Shown here in pieces: positions 1 through 5,880 of a DNA stretch of 26,617 nt. The position numbers were made by a program, and so were the translations under genes. The notes below the pieces were generated by a model, which ran no database searches, was not told the origin of the DNA, and saw only the letters and a list, made by a program, of their open reading frames with translations. This stretch comes from CAZEFK01 sp964511405 (GTDB lineage Bacteria; Pseudomonadota; Alphaproteobacteria; Elsterales; Elsteraceae), in the NCBI GenBank assembly GCA_964511405.1, contig CAZEFK010000097.1:1-26617 (forward strand). The letters run 5' to 3'. The stretch's first letter is position 1, and every line of letters begins with the position of its first letter.

Positions 1-374
1 AACGCCATCATGAAGGCCACCGTCAGGGCGCCGGCGAAGTTGCCCACGAAGACCAGGCCCCAGTTCCTGAGGACGCCGACCAGGGTCACCCCTGGCCGCC
101 GGTCCAGCCAGGCCAGCGGCGACAGCACGAAGACGCCGGTCAACAGGTCGAAGCCCAGCAGGTAGAGCATGGAGAAGCCGACCGGGAACAACAGCGCCCC
201 GATGATCGGCTGCCCGGTATTGACGTTGATCGTCACGGCGAACCACGCCGCCAGCGCCAGGATGGCGCCGGCCATGTAAGCGCGCACCACGGTGTCCCGC
301 GCCGACATGAAAATCTTGGCCTCGCCGGCGTCGACCATCTTGGTCACGAATTCCGATGGAACGAGATAAGACAC
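1..374 (-). CDS. Formate/nitrite transporter family protein (N-terminal part, cut by the window edge)
   Basis: Reverse-strand translation from a GTG at 374 gives about 124 residues before the window ends. It begins VSYLVPSEFVTKMVDAGEAK, followed by hydrophobic helices (AGAILALAAWFAVTINVNTG, then LLFPVGFSMLYLLGFDLLTG) and NWGLVFVGNFAGAL. This is the N-terminal arrangement of the FocA/NirC (FNT) family of pentameric inner-membrane channels for formate, nitrite or related small anions. The start is set by AAAGGAG placed about six bases upstream (near 380-386). A sigma-54 type promoter lies about 40 bases upstream, so expression is probably tied to nitrogen or another enhancer-binding activator. 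Formate versus nitrite cannot be decided from this fragment. Family is fairly sure; substrate is open. Confidence 0.85.
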   Translation of the reverse strand, partial: MSYLVPSEFVTKMVDAGEAKIFMSARDTVVRAYMAGAILALAAWFAVTINVNTGQPIIGALLFPVGFSMLYLLGFDLLTGVFVLSPLAWLDRRPGVTLVGVLRNWGLVFVGNFAGALTVAFMMA

Positions 375-414
375 GGGCTCTCCTTTGCGCTCGCCGCCAA
401 TCTGGAGCGCCTGG

Positions 415-430
415 AGCAACCGTTGTGCCA
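415..430 (-). promoter_or_regulatory. Sigma-54 (-24/-12) promoter for the formate/nitrite transporter
   Basis: On the minus strand the sequence reads TGGCAC-AACGG-TTGCT, with the invariant GG and GC separated by ten bases, a near-perfect match to the sigma-54 consensus TGGCACG-N4-TTGCW. The predicted start of transcription is about 403, leaving a leader of roughly 30 bases before the GTG at 374. Confidence 0.72.
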
Positions 431-491
431 GTTGCTTATTTGGTGGGCAGGACGGCGATGGCCGCGAATCCTGCGCCGGGATCGCGCGCGT

Positions 492-508
492 TGCCCGGAA
501 TCCGGGCA
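492..508. promoter_or_regulatory. 17-bp palindrome, candidate upstream activator site
   Basis: TGCCCGGAATCCGGGCA is a perfect inverted repeat about one central base, of the TGC-N11-GCA form seen in NtrC-type sites. It is centred about 97 bases upstream of the predicted sigma-54 transcription start, where an enhancer-binding protein would bind. A second overlapping palindrome (GGGCAGGCTGCCC, 504-516) adjoins it. The single-base centre makes it a poor RNA hairpin and no T-run follows, so a terminator is less likely. The activator is not identified. Confidence 0.4.
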
Positions 509-532
509 GGCTGCCCAAACCGCGAGCGGCCG

Positions 533-669
533 CTATCGGTCGGCGATGAGATGGAGGCCGGCCTTTCCGCCCTTCACCGCGAGCTGCCCGCCATGAGCCA
601 CCGTAGGCGCCAGCAGATAGCTGTCGGTAACTTGGCTGGCGGGACACTGACGTCGAGCAGAAACGTCAC
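533..669 (-). pseudogene. VapC-type PIN toxin remnant with large internal deletion
   Basis: The gene begins with GTG overlapping the antitoxin stop (GTGA), the usual vapBC coupling. Its first residues, VTFLLDV, match the VapC N-terminus with its first catalytic Asp. Within a few codons the frame breaks, and the other frame resumes at SQVTDSYLLAPTVAHGGQLA and ends KAGLHLIADR, the C-terminal signature of the same PIN family (QVTDTYLLALAVAHGG). Only about 45 codons remain where roughly 130-140 are normal, so most of the PIN fold and its acidic metal ligands are gone. A working toxin is very unlikely. Confidence 0.7.
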
Positions 670-893
670 GGCGCTTCATCGCGGAGCGCGTTGACGGTGT
701 CGAGGGTAACGACGGCCGGACCGTCGCCGCGCGGCAGCAGCGGGATGCCATTGCGCATTGCCGAGGGCTGAGGTCGGTGCAACGCGCGACCCGCCAAGTC
801 GGACACGACCTCGCCCACGCTGCGGCCCTGCTGACGAGCGATCGCCTTGGCAGCAAGGAGCACATCATCGTCGATCGCCAACGTCGTGCGCAT
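666..893 (-). CDS. VapB-like ribbon-helix-helix antitoxin
   Basis: A 75-residue protein starting MRTTLAIDDDVLLAAKAIAR, with QGRSVGEVVSDLAGRAL at about 22-38. This is the ribbon-helix-helix (CopG/Arc-like) N-terminal module typical of VapB antitoxins: it binds DNA as a dimer and represses its own operon, while the C-terminal tail neutralises the toxin. The ATG at 893 is chosen because the homology begins there; the frame stays open further upstream without antitoxin-like sequence. Its stop overlaps the GTG of the decayed toxin gene, so the pair was once a two-gene operon. It may persist as an orphan DNA-binding protein or as protection against related toxins. No strong promoter is visible upstream. 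Confidence 0.72.
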   Translation of the reverse strand: MRTTLAIDDDVLLAAKAIARQQGRSVGEVVSDLAGRALHRPQPSAMRNGIPLLPRGDGPAVVTLDTVNALRDEAP

Positions 894-1414
894 GGTGCAG
901 CTCGCCGCTAAGGCATCAGTCATCACGTACCCGCGCCAGCCCGGTGACGCAAGGCCGGCAACTTTGCCCATCATTCGCAACCGTACGATATTTCGATGGT
1001 TTATCGGTATCGTCGCGGCGCCGACCCGGTTGGTTTGTGGCCGGCTTGTGCCCCGTTCGCGTGTGAATTTGGCAGCACTTGGCAGCAGCGATGGCGGCAA
1101 TCCAGGCTTCTGCGGTGCGGTCGGCAGGCAGATCATGCGCACGGGAATGCTGCGGGAGCTACGGGTGAGTAGTCGACCATACGAACCCAGCCCACTATCA
1201 TCCAGGACGTCGGACGCTCGACCACGAGCAGATCCTCAGGCCTCGTCATTGGTTCCGAAAGGCGGCCCTCGCGGCTAGCGGTTAAGGTGCCATTGGCGAC
1301 CTCGCACCCAGCTCGGCGCCCGGCCCGCCGGACGGCAGGCAGCTGAACGCAGCCGCATTCGCTCAGCAACTGTCGGAGGCAACACGCCCATAATCCGTCC
1401 ATCTTATGTCATTT
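894..1414. other. Gene-poor stretch
   Basis: No reading frame here resembles a known family or has a convincing start. A short minus-strand segment near 1060-1130 reads like RTAEAWIAAIAA, faintly reminiscent of the end of another VapC protein, but too short and isolated to annotate. The stretch is probably decayed accessory DNA. Confidence 0.4.
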
Positions 1415-1449
1415 ATCTAATTTAGATTTGATGATTTCTTGTTTAGAAT
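1415..1449 (+). promoter_or_regulatory. AT-rich promoter region with 13-bp palindrome
   Basis: ATCTAATTTAGAT (1415-1427) is a perfect inverted repeat around one T, flanked by a looser extension (TCATTT on the left, TTGATGA on the right). A -10-like TAGAAT follows at 1444-1449. The segment from about 1400 to 1470 is strikingly AT-rich for this window. The placement fits an operator over the promoter of the small HTH-like gene at 1485, perhaps for autoregulation. The -35 element is weak, so exact promoter positions are uncertain. Confidence 0.4.
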
Positions 1450-1484
1450 ATTGGAAAATGCGTTGATTATGAGGGGACGAGGCG

Positions 1485-1706
1485 ATGGAAGCTGGGAAGA
1501 CTATCCGACGGCTGGTCAAACTCCTAGAGTCCGAAGCCGGCCTCGTTGAAGAATTGAGAGCTCACGCAAAAACCGACGGCGGCCGAATGACCGAATTTGG
1601 CCGCGATTTCATTGCCTGTTGTCGACGCGCAGATGTCAAGCAAGCATTTGTCGCGCGCCTTTTGGATATCAGCGCGGGCGCAGTTTCACAGCATTATTCC
1701 AAATAA
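1485..1706 (+). CDS. Small helix-turn-helix-like protein, function unknown
   Basis: A 73-residue protein. The C-terminal third (about 48-72, RADVKQAFVARLLDISAGAV followed by SQHY) reads as a helix-turn-helix: a helix, a tight turn at DISAG and a recognition-type helix. The N-terminal half is a charged amphipathic helix (KLLESEAGLVEELRAH) that could dimerise. The ATG follows GAGGGGACGAGG, which supplies a ribosome site. It is probably transcribed with the gene at 1723, 16 bases downstream, and sits behind an AT-rich palindrome, so an autoregulatory role is plausible. I do not recognise a named family; the DNA-binding role is inferred from the helix pattern only. Confidence 0.6.
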   Translation: MEAGKTIRRLVKLLESEAGLVEELRAHAKTDGGRMTEFGRDFIACCRRADVKQAFVARLLDISAGAVSQHYSK

Positions 1707-1722
1707 ACCACGGAGGTCTTAC

Positions 1723-2061
1723 GTGTCAGTAGTCAAATTTCCATCCCGTCTGAAGCCCGTAGCCCTGCGTAGAACGCAGCGCCACTCCGTGGCGGTCGGC
1801 GTCATCGACACCAACGCCCCAGAGGATGCCCGGTGGCGTGCTCAAAGGGCAATTTCGCGTGCGGCCGGCTTCGGTGCGCTTTCTGGTTTCACCGACGTTG
1901 CCGCAGTTCGTGGCACTCGCCACAACTTCGAGGTACGAGACGCACTGCTCTCCCGCATGTTGCGCGACTTCGCGCCCCTGGTGGAGCGTGAGCGGGTCCA
2001 ACTCAGGGTCGACGGCCATGTCGTGCGCCGCCTTGAGCCTCGGCAGGTCCGGGTCAGATAG
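1723..2061 (+). CDS. Hypothetical protein
   Basis: A 112-residue protein starting at GTG (VSVVKFPSRLKPVALRRTQR) behind a good CGGAGG ribosome site at 1711-1716. That site is why this start is preferred over an upstream in-frame ATG that would overlap the previous gene. The N-terminus is short and basic. The middle (APEDARWRAQRAISRAAGFG) and the end (LLSRMLRDFAPLVERERVQL) are probably helical, and the tail is arginine-rich. No catalytic motif, signal peptide or membrane segment is visible. Its 16-base gap from the HTH-like gene suggests a two-gene operon, so it may act with that protein. Function is unknown. Confidence 0.5.
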   Translation: MSVVKFPSRLKPVALRRTQRHSVAVGVIDTNAPEDARWRAQRAISRAAGFGALSGFTDVAAVRGTRHNFEVRDALLSRMLRDFAPLVERERVQLRVDGHVVRRLEPRQVRVR

Positions 2062-2152
2062 GCCTACCGGCCGCGACGTCGTGCGCAAGTCAGCGCGACG
2101 TTAAGCGGCGCCACGAAGTCGATCACCTTGACATTCAGCCGGCATCAAGTGC

Positions 2153-2177
2153 AGATGGCGGACAGCATCCGCCATCT
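2153..2177. terminator. Perfect 10-bp stem-loop, possible terminator
   Basis: AGATGGCGGA, a five-base loop CAGCA, then TCCGCCATCT form a perfect ten-pair stem about 90 bases after the 1723-2061 gene. No T-run follows, so intrinsic termination is not assured; it could equally be a protein-binding inverted repeat or an mRNA-stabilising hairpin. Confidence 0.4.
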
Positions 2178-2657
2178 CCGCATCCGATCAACTAGCGGAA
2201 TGTCGATGCGCGGTGCATAAGACCGGCAACCAGTCGGCTGCATTTGACCGCCTCGCCAGCACCTTGCCCCTCCCCGACACCCATGCGCCTGGCCTGGGGA
2301 CGCCGTGTCGCGGCCCCTATCTTGGCCCTGCACGCTGGGCGATCTGCATAGCAGTCCACTACCGGTCCAGCGGCGGTGGTACGCTTTGACGTGTGAGGAC
2401 TCCGGCGATGGCCGCAGGCAATCGACACCAGGCGGACTGAATCGTGGCTCTGGTCGGCATACCGTTTGCTAGCCGCGCTGCGGGATCCGCCGCCAATATC
2501 ATAGCCAATGGGGCCCCATCGCAGCCGTGCACCCAGTTGCACGGGCGGTTCTATTGCGAGCGCCTTGGCGTATAAGGCGGCCAACCAGGCGGCCTCGCCG
2601 GACGCCTACCCTGCTGTAGCGGTCGAAGAAGCTTCTCCGTCACCTGTCCGTCACCTC
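2178..2657. other. Gene-poor stretch upstream of the island operon
   Basis: No credible gene is visible on either strand. The only notable detail is a 9-base direct repeat (CCGTCACCT at 2637-2645 and 2648-2656, period 11) just upstream of the -35 element at 2658. One helical turn of spacing makes it a possible regulator site. Confidence 0.35.
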
Positions 2658-2686
2658 TTGTCTGAAAATCGAACACGACCTATATT
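2658..2686 (+). promoter_or_regulatory. Sigma-70 promoter of the five-gene operon
   Basis: TTGTCT (2658-2663), a 17-base spacer and TATATT (2681-2686) match the housekeeping consensus 4/6 and 5/6 at ideal spacing. Transcription would start near 2693, giving a leader of about 22 bases with the ribosome site CGGAG before the ATG at 2715. The XRE protein encoded second in the operon is the obvious candidate regulator, and the CCGTCACCT repeats abutting the -35 are a candidate site. Confidence 0.65.
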
Positions 2687-2714
2687 GGCGTCAGGTTTCC
2701 AGACGGAGCCTCCG

Positions 2715-3038
2715 ATGGGCATCCATTCGAGAATGGTGAGCGAGCCGAGCTTCCCCGCTCGGGAAATCGAGTGCTGTATCCGCGACGCGCTTACCGATCA
2801 GGTTTGCGCCCAGAATGTGCTCCGGCCGCGGCCGACGAGCGCGTGCGAGCCCGAGATCGACTCTCTCGTCGTCGTCGAGATCATCTGCGCGATCGAGGAA
2901 ATCCTCGGCGTCAGCCTGCCCGCGTCCTTTGCGCCACGTGGCGGCTACGAGGATGCGGAGGCTTGCGTTGCGGGCCTGATGGCCGAAACTCGCGCCGTCT
3001 GGGTCGATCTCGTCAAGGAGAAGCAGCACCATGAATGA
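2715..3038 (+). CDS. Acyl-carrier-protein-like protein
   Basis: A 107-residue protein with a core (about 47-70) reading EIDSLVVVEIICAIEEILGV and ending SLP. This matches the phosphopantetheine-site helix of acyl carrier proteins: a DSL motif (Asp49-Ser50-Leu51) followed by the acidic helix ELxxxLEExFGxxIP. Ser50 would be the attachment site for 4'-phosphopantetheine. The remainder (DAEACVAGLMAE) fits the last ACP helix. The N-terminal 45 residues are longer than in a stand-alone ACP. The ATG follows CGGAG at a normal distance and a strong promoter. It is the first gene of the operon and overlaps the XRE gene by 8 bases. No acyl or ketosynthase enzyme is nearby, so its partner is unknown. Confidence 0.62.
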   Translation: MGIHSRMVSEPSFPAREIECCIRDALTDQVCAQNVLRPRPTSACEPEIDSLVVVEIICAIEEILGVSLPASFAPRGGYEDAEACVAGLMAETRAVWVDLVKEKQHHE

Positions 3039-3420
3039 CCAGCCAGCCGGTTTCGCGACCGGATCGGAGCCCGATCGGCAAACCCTCGGTGAGCGGCTAC
3101 GTGTCGCCCGCGAGTATGTCGGGCTAAAGCAGGACGACGTCGCGCGACACCTCGCCATTCCGCGCAGTGCGCTCTCGCATATCGAAGCCGGGCAGCGAAA
3201 GGTCGACGCCCTTGAACTCGCTCGAATGGCGAAGCTGTATCAGCGGCCCGTCAGCTGGTTTACGGGCGAGGAGAACCCGCCGGAGGCGGAGTTGCCTGAT
3301 GAGGTCGCGCATGTCGCGCGGGCCGCGGCGAGCCTGTCGTCGCAAGACCGACAGGAACTCGCCCGTTTCGCCGACTTCCTGAAGTCGCGTGCGAAAACCC
3401 GGGTGGCGAGCGGTGGTTGA
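3031..3420 (+). CDS. XRE-family transcriptional regulator
   Basis: A 129-residue protein with a classic Cro/C1-type helix-turn-helix at about 19-76 (LGERLRVAREYVGLKQDDVA, then IPRSALSHIEAGQRKVDALE). The acidic linker PPEAELPDEVAHVAR and a C-terminal helix (SSQDRQELARFADFL) probably mediate dimerisation or contact with the peptidase encoded next. ATG 3031 lies 10 bases after AAGGAG and overlaps the previous gene by 8 bases. XRE regulators paired with ImmA/IrrE peptidases are repressors cleaved or relieved by the peptidase in systems such as ICEBs1 ImmR/ImmA. The same logic is likely here, acting on the promoter at 2658. Confidence 0.85.
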   Translation: MNDQPAGFATGSEPDRQTLGERLRVAREYVGLKQDDVARHLAIPRSALSHIEAGQRKVDALELARMAKLYQRPVSWFTGEENPPEAELPDEVAHVARAAASLSSQDRQELARFADFLKSRAKTRVASGG

Positions 3421-4420
3421 CCAGCGAGACGCCATCCTGAAGGGCGTCAAGGCCGCGCATACGTTGCATCGCGACCTCGGCGTCAGGGAAGCACTCGAAC
3501 GCAGCAACGGCTGCCGCGTCGACGTTTTCGCCGCCATCGGCAAGCTCGGCGCGACCCTCATGTTTCAGCCGCTCGACAAGCTGCTCGGCGCCTATGTGCC
3601 CGCCGAGGAGCCGGGCGTGCTCATCACGACGAAGCGACCCCTTCCCGTCCAGCGGTTCACTGCGGCACACGAACTCGGCCATCTCTATATGCGCCATCAG
3701 CCCAGCCTCGATGATCAGGGGATCCTGCGCCGCTCGCCCTTCTCGGTGACGACGCGGCTCGAACGCCAGGAGCGCGAGGCCGATGCGTTCGCATCGATGT
3801 TCCTCGCGCCCGCCTGGCTTCTGGCGCTAATCGTGCAGCGTCAGGGCTGGGCCCCGGAAAGCCTCGCCGAACCGGCGACGGCCTATCAGCTCTCGCTGCG
3901 CCTCGGCACGAGCTACAGCGCCACCTGCTATGTCCTTGAGCGGCACAAGGCGATCACGCGTGCTCAACGGGAGCGTCTGCTTTCGTTCGAGCCGAAGACG
4001 ATCAAGCGCGAGCTTCTCGATGACTACGAGCCGTCGGACTGGAGGTCGGACGCGTGGCTGCTCACGGATCGCGATGAGGGACTCCTGATCGAAGGTGGCC
4101 GGCACGATCTGTTCGTCGTTCGCCTGCGCGAGAACAGCAGCGCCGGTTATCTCTGGAACTTCGACGAACTGAGGGCCGCCGGCTTCGCCCTCGTCGCAGA
4201 CGACCAGGAAGGGGATGAAGAGCGGGCCGGGGCCATGCTCACCCGCAAGGTGACGGCGCAATCGAGCGGGCGGGTCAGTCGTGCGGTGACATTCAAGGAG
4301 CAGCGGCCCTGGATGCCTGGCAAGGTGCTGCAGGAGCTTCACCTTCATTATGAGCTTCGCGGCCCGGAAGAGCCGGGCATGTGGGAGCCCGAGCTGATGC
4401 GGGTGCTCCAGGCGGCGTGA
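3413..4420 (+). CDS. ImmA/IrrE metallopeptidase fused to a chagasin-like (I42) inhibitor domain
   Basis: A 335-residue protein. Residues about 30-180 form an ImmA/IrrE zinc peptidase: RFTAAHELGHLYMRH carries HExxH (His86, Glu87, His90), and LERQEREADAFASMFLAP supplies the downstream glutamate ligand. A linker follows. Residues about 220-320 look like a chagasin-family cysteine-protease inhibitor: NSSAGYLW (241-248, compare NPTTGYxW) and RPW (298-300), the conserved loops that enter papain-type active sites. The next gene encodes a papain-type protease, overlapping by one base, so the fusion probably holds that protease in check. The GTG at 3413 gives an 8-base overlap with the XRE gene; a GTG at 3389 is an alternative and neither has a strong ribosome site. 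Peptidase assignment is very strong, inhibitor assignment good. Confidence 0.85.
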   Translation: MVDQRDAILKGVKAAHTLHRDLGVREALERSNGCRVDVFAAIGKLGATLMFQPLDKLLGAYVPAEEPGVLITTKRPLPVQRFTAAHELGHLYMRHQPSLDDQGILRRSPFSVTTRLERQEREADAFASMFLAPAWLLALIVQRQGWAPESLAEPATAYQLSLRLGTSYSATCYVLERHKAITRAQRERLLSFEPKTIKRELLDDYEPSDWRSDAWLLTDRDEGLLIEGGRHDLFVVRLRENSSAGYLWNFDELRAAGFALVADDQEGDEERAGAMLTRKVTAQSSGRVSRAVTFKEQRPWMPGKVLQELHLHYELRGPEEPGMWEPELMRVLQAA

Positions 4421-5070
4421 TGTCCATCACGATCGTCAAAGACCTGCGCCGGCAGTTCGGTCCGGCCCGGGATCAGGATCCGCGTCCCACCTGCATGGCG
4501 TTCGCCGGCAGCGACGCGCACGCTGGCGCTCGGCCGGGCTGGGAACCGCTCTCGGTCGAATGGGCCTATTACCATGCCCTGAAGCGGGACGGCGCCCAGC
4601 CCCATGAGGGCCTAAGCCTCGCGACCATGCTCGCGACGCTGCGCTGCGACGGCCAGCCCGTCGAAGCAGTCTGGCCCTATATCGCTACCATCTTCACCGA
4701 TCTAGCGAGCTACGCGCCGCCGGCTTCGACCGAACCCCTCTTTCGACGGGACAGCACGCCGACGCGCGCCACGGTCGACGAGATCGCGGCCCAACTCGAC
4801 CAGGACCGGCCGGTTTTGTTCACGATGAGCCTCTCGCGCAGCTTCTTCGATGCCGGGCCGGACGGCGTGGTCTCCGCGAACGAGCCGCTCGAACCCAAGC
4901 GGGTCCATGCGCTTGTCGCAGTCGGCCACGGTCTCAGAGGAAGCGATCGCTTCATCCTGATTCGGAACTCCTGGGGCGAGGGCTGGGCGCTCGACGGTCA
5001 CGCCTGGCTCGACATCGCCTATCTCAACCCGCGCCTCCTGGTCGCGGCGACCATGGCCGGGGAGCTGTAG
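4420..5070 (+). CDS. Papain-family (C1) cysteine protease without propeptide
   Basis: A 216-residue protein. RDQDPRPTCMAFAGS places Gln19 and Cys25 with exactly the Gln-Cys spacing of papain. RVHALVAVGHG supplies His163, and LIRNSWGEGWALDGHAWL supplies Asn183 within the NSWGxxW motif. All catalytic positions are therefore present. There is no signal peptide, and the mature-type fold begins almost at residue 1, so the inhibitory propeptide of secreted papains is missing and the enzyme should be cytoplasmic. ATG 4420 shares one base with the stop of the preceding peptidase-inhibitor gene (TGATG), which implies translational coupling. The inhibitor domain upstream is the likely replacement for the propeptide. 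Substrate is unknown; toxin, effector or maturation protease are all possible. Confidence 0.85.
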   Translation: MSITIVKDLRRQFGPARDQDPRPTCMAFAGSDAHAGARPGWEPLSVEWAYYHALKRDGAQPHEGLSLATMLATLRCDGQPVEAVWPYIATIFTDLASYAPPASTEPLFRRDSTPTRATVDEIAAQLDQDRPVLFTMSLSRSFFDAGPDGVVSANEPLEPKRVHALVAVGHGLRGSDRFILIRNSWGEGWALDGHAWLDIAYLNPRLLVAATMAGEL

Positions 5071-5073
5071 CCC

Positions 5074-5880
5074 ATGTACCTGCCGATCGAACCACAGCCG
5101 ACCAACGTTCAGGGCTGGCTTGCTGCCGCTATCGCCGTCCAGTCCCGTGGCGGCGAAGCCCATAATGTCGTCATCGACATCGCCGATCCGCTCGGCGAGA
5201 GCGCCACTGACGCAGCGATCATCCGGGAGGTCGATGCCTTCCTGCGCGGCCACCACCGCAACACGCTGAGCGGCGTGGCCAACACCATCTTTCCGCAAAG
5301 TCTCTACGACCGGCATGGGCCGGAGGCCTTCTACGGCGTCTATCGAGATATCGTGCTGCCGCGCATGAAGCAGATGACACGCGACTGGGGCCGCTACTTC
5401 GACCGGCTGACGGCCTGGAAGAAGATCAAAAGCGGCAAGGTGGAACTCATCAACCCGCTCGATGACCTGGTACAGTTCATGAAGGGACAGGTCGCCTCCG
5501 ACCGCACCTACCGCAACGCGTATGAGATGACGATCTTCGATCCCGCGCGAGACGCCGGCAAGGTCTCCAACAGACAGTGCCTGAGCTTCCTCAGCTTCAA
5601 GCTCACCCACGACAACCGCCTCCTGCTGACGGTCATGTACCGCAACCACGCCTATATCGCGCGCGGCCTTGGCAACTTCATCGGCCTAGGGCGGCTAATG
5701 GCGTTCGTTTCGGCCGAAACGGGCGCCGGCATGGGCTCGCTCACATGCATCTCGACGCACGCCGAGATCGACCACGGCAAGAGCACACGCGACGGGGTGG
5801 TCGAGGGCTGGACCGGCGCCGAGGCGAACGCGCTGCTCGACCGCTGCCGCCTGATCAACAGCTCAGCCCAGGCCGCATAG
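5074..5880 (+). CDS. Thymidylate-synthase-like protein
   Basis: A 268-residue protein. The region about 165-235 resembles the thymidylate synthase / deoxynucleotide hydroxymethylase core: NRQCLSFLSFKL corresponds to the catalytic cysteine strand (Cys169), then RLLLTVMYRNHAYI, GLGNFIGLGRLMAFVSAETG and a final GSLTCISTHAEID strand resembling the GDxHxY segment. About 60-115 (TLSGVANTIFPQSLYDRHG and WGRYFDRL) matches the more N-terminal helices. Several nucleotide-binding positions of canonical ThyA differ, so it may act on a modified or different pyrimidine, or have another role. ATG 5074 lies 3 bases after the protease gene, making it the last gene of the operon. Its 3' end overlaps the convergent MazG-like gene by 18 bases. 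Fold is likely; reaction is unproven. Confidence 0.65.
   Translation: MYLPIEPQPTNVQGWLAAAIAVQSRGGEAHNVVIDIADPLGESATDAAIIREVDAFLRGHHRNTLSGVANTIFPQSLYDRHGPEAFYGVYRDIVLPRMKQMTRDWGRYFDRLTAWKKIKSGKVELINPLDDLVQFMKGQVASDRTYRNAYEMTIFDPARDAGKVSNRQCLSFLSFKLTHDNRLLLTVMYRNHAYIARGLGNFIGLGRLMAFVSAETGAGMGSLTCISTHAEIDHGKSTRDGVVEGWTGAEANALLDRCRLINSSAQAA

Noticed and set aside
492..516. Palindrome as an intrinsic terminator of the decayed toxin gene
   Set aside because: The loop is a single base and no T-run follows; its distance from the sigma-54 promoter fits an activator site better.
1060..1140. Possible second VapC fragment on the minus strand (RTAEAWIAAIAA)
   Set aside because: About a dozen residues without flanking homology, so chance similarity cannot be excluded.
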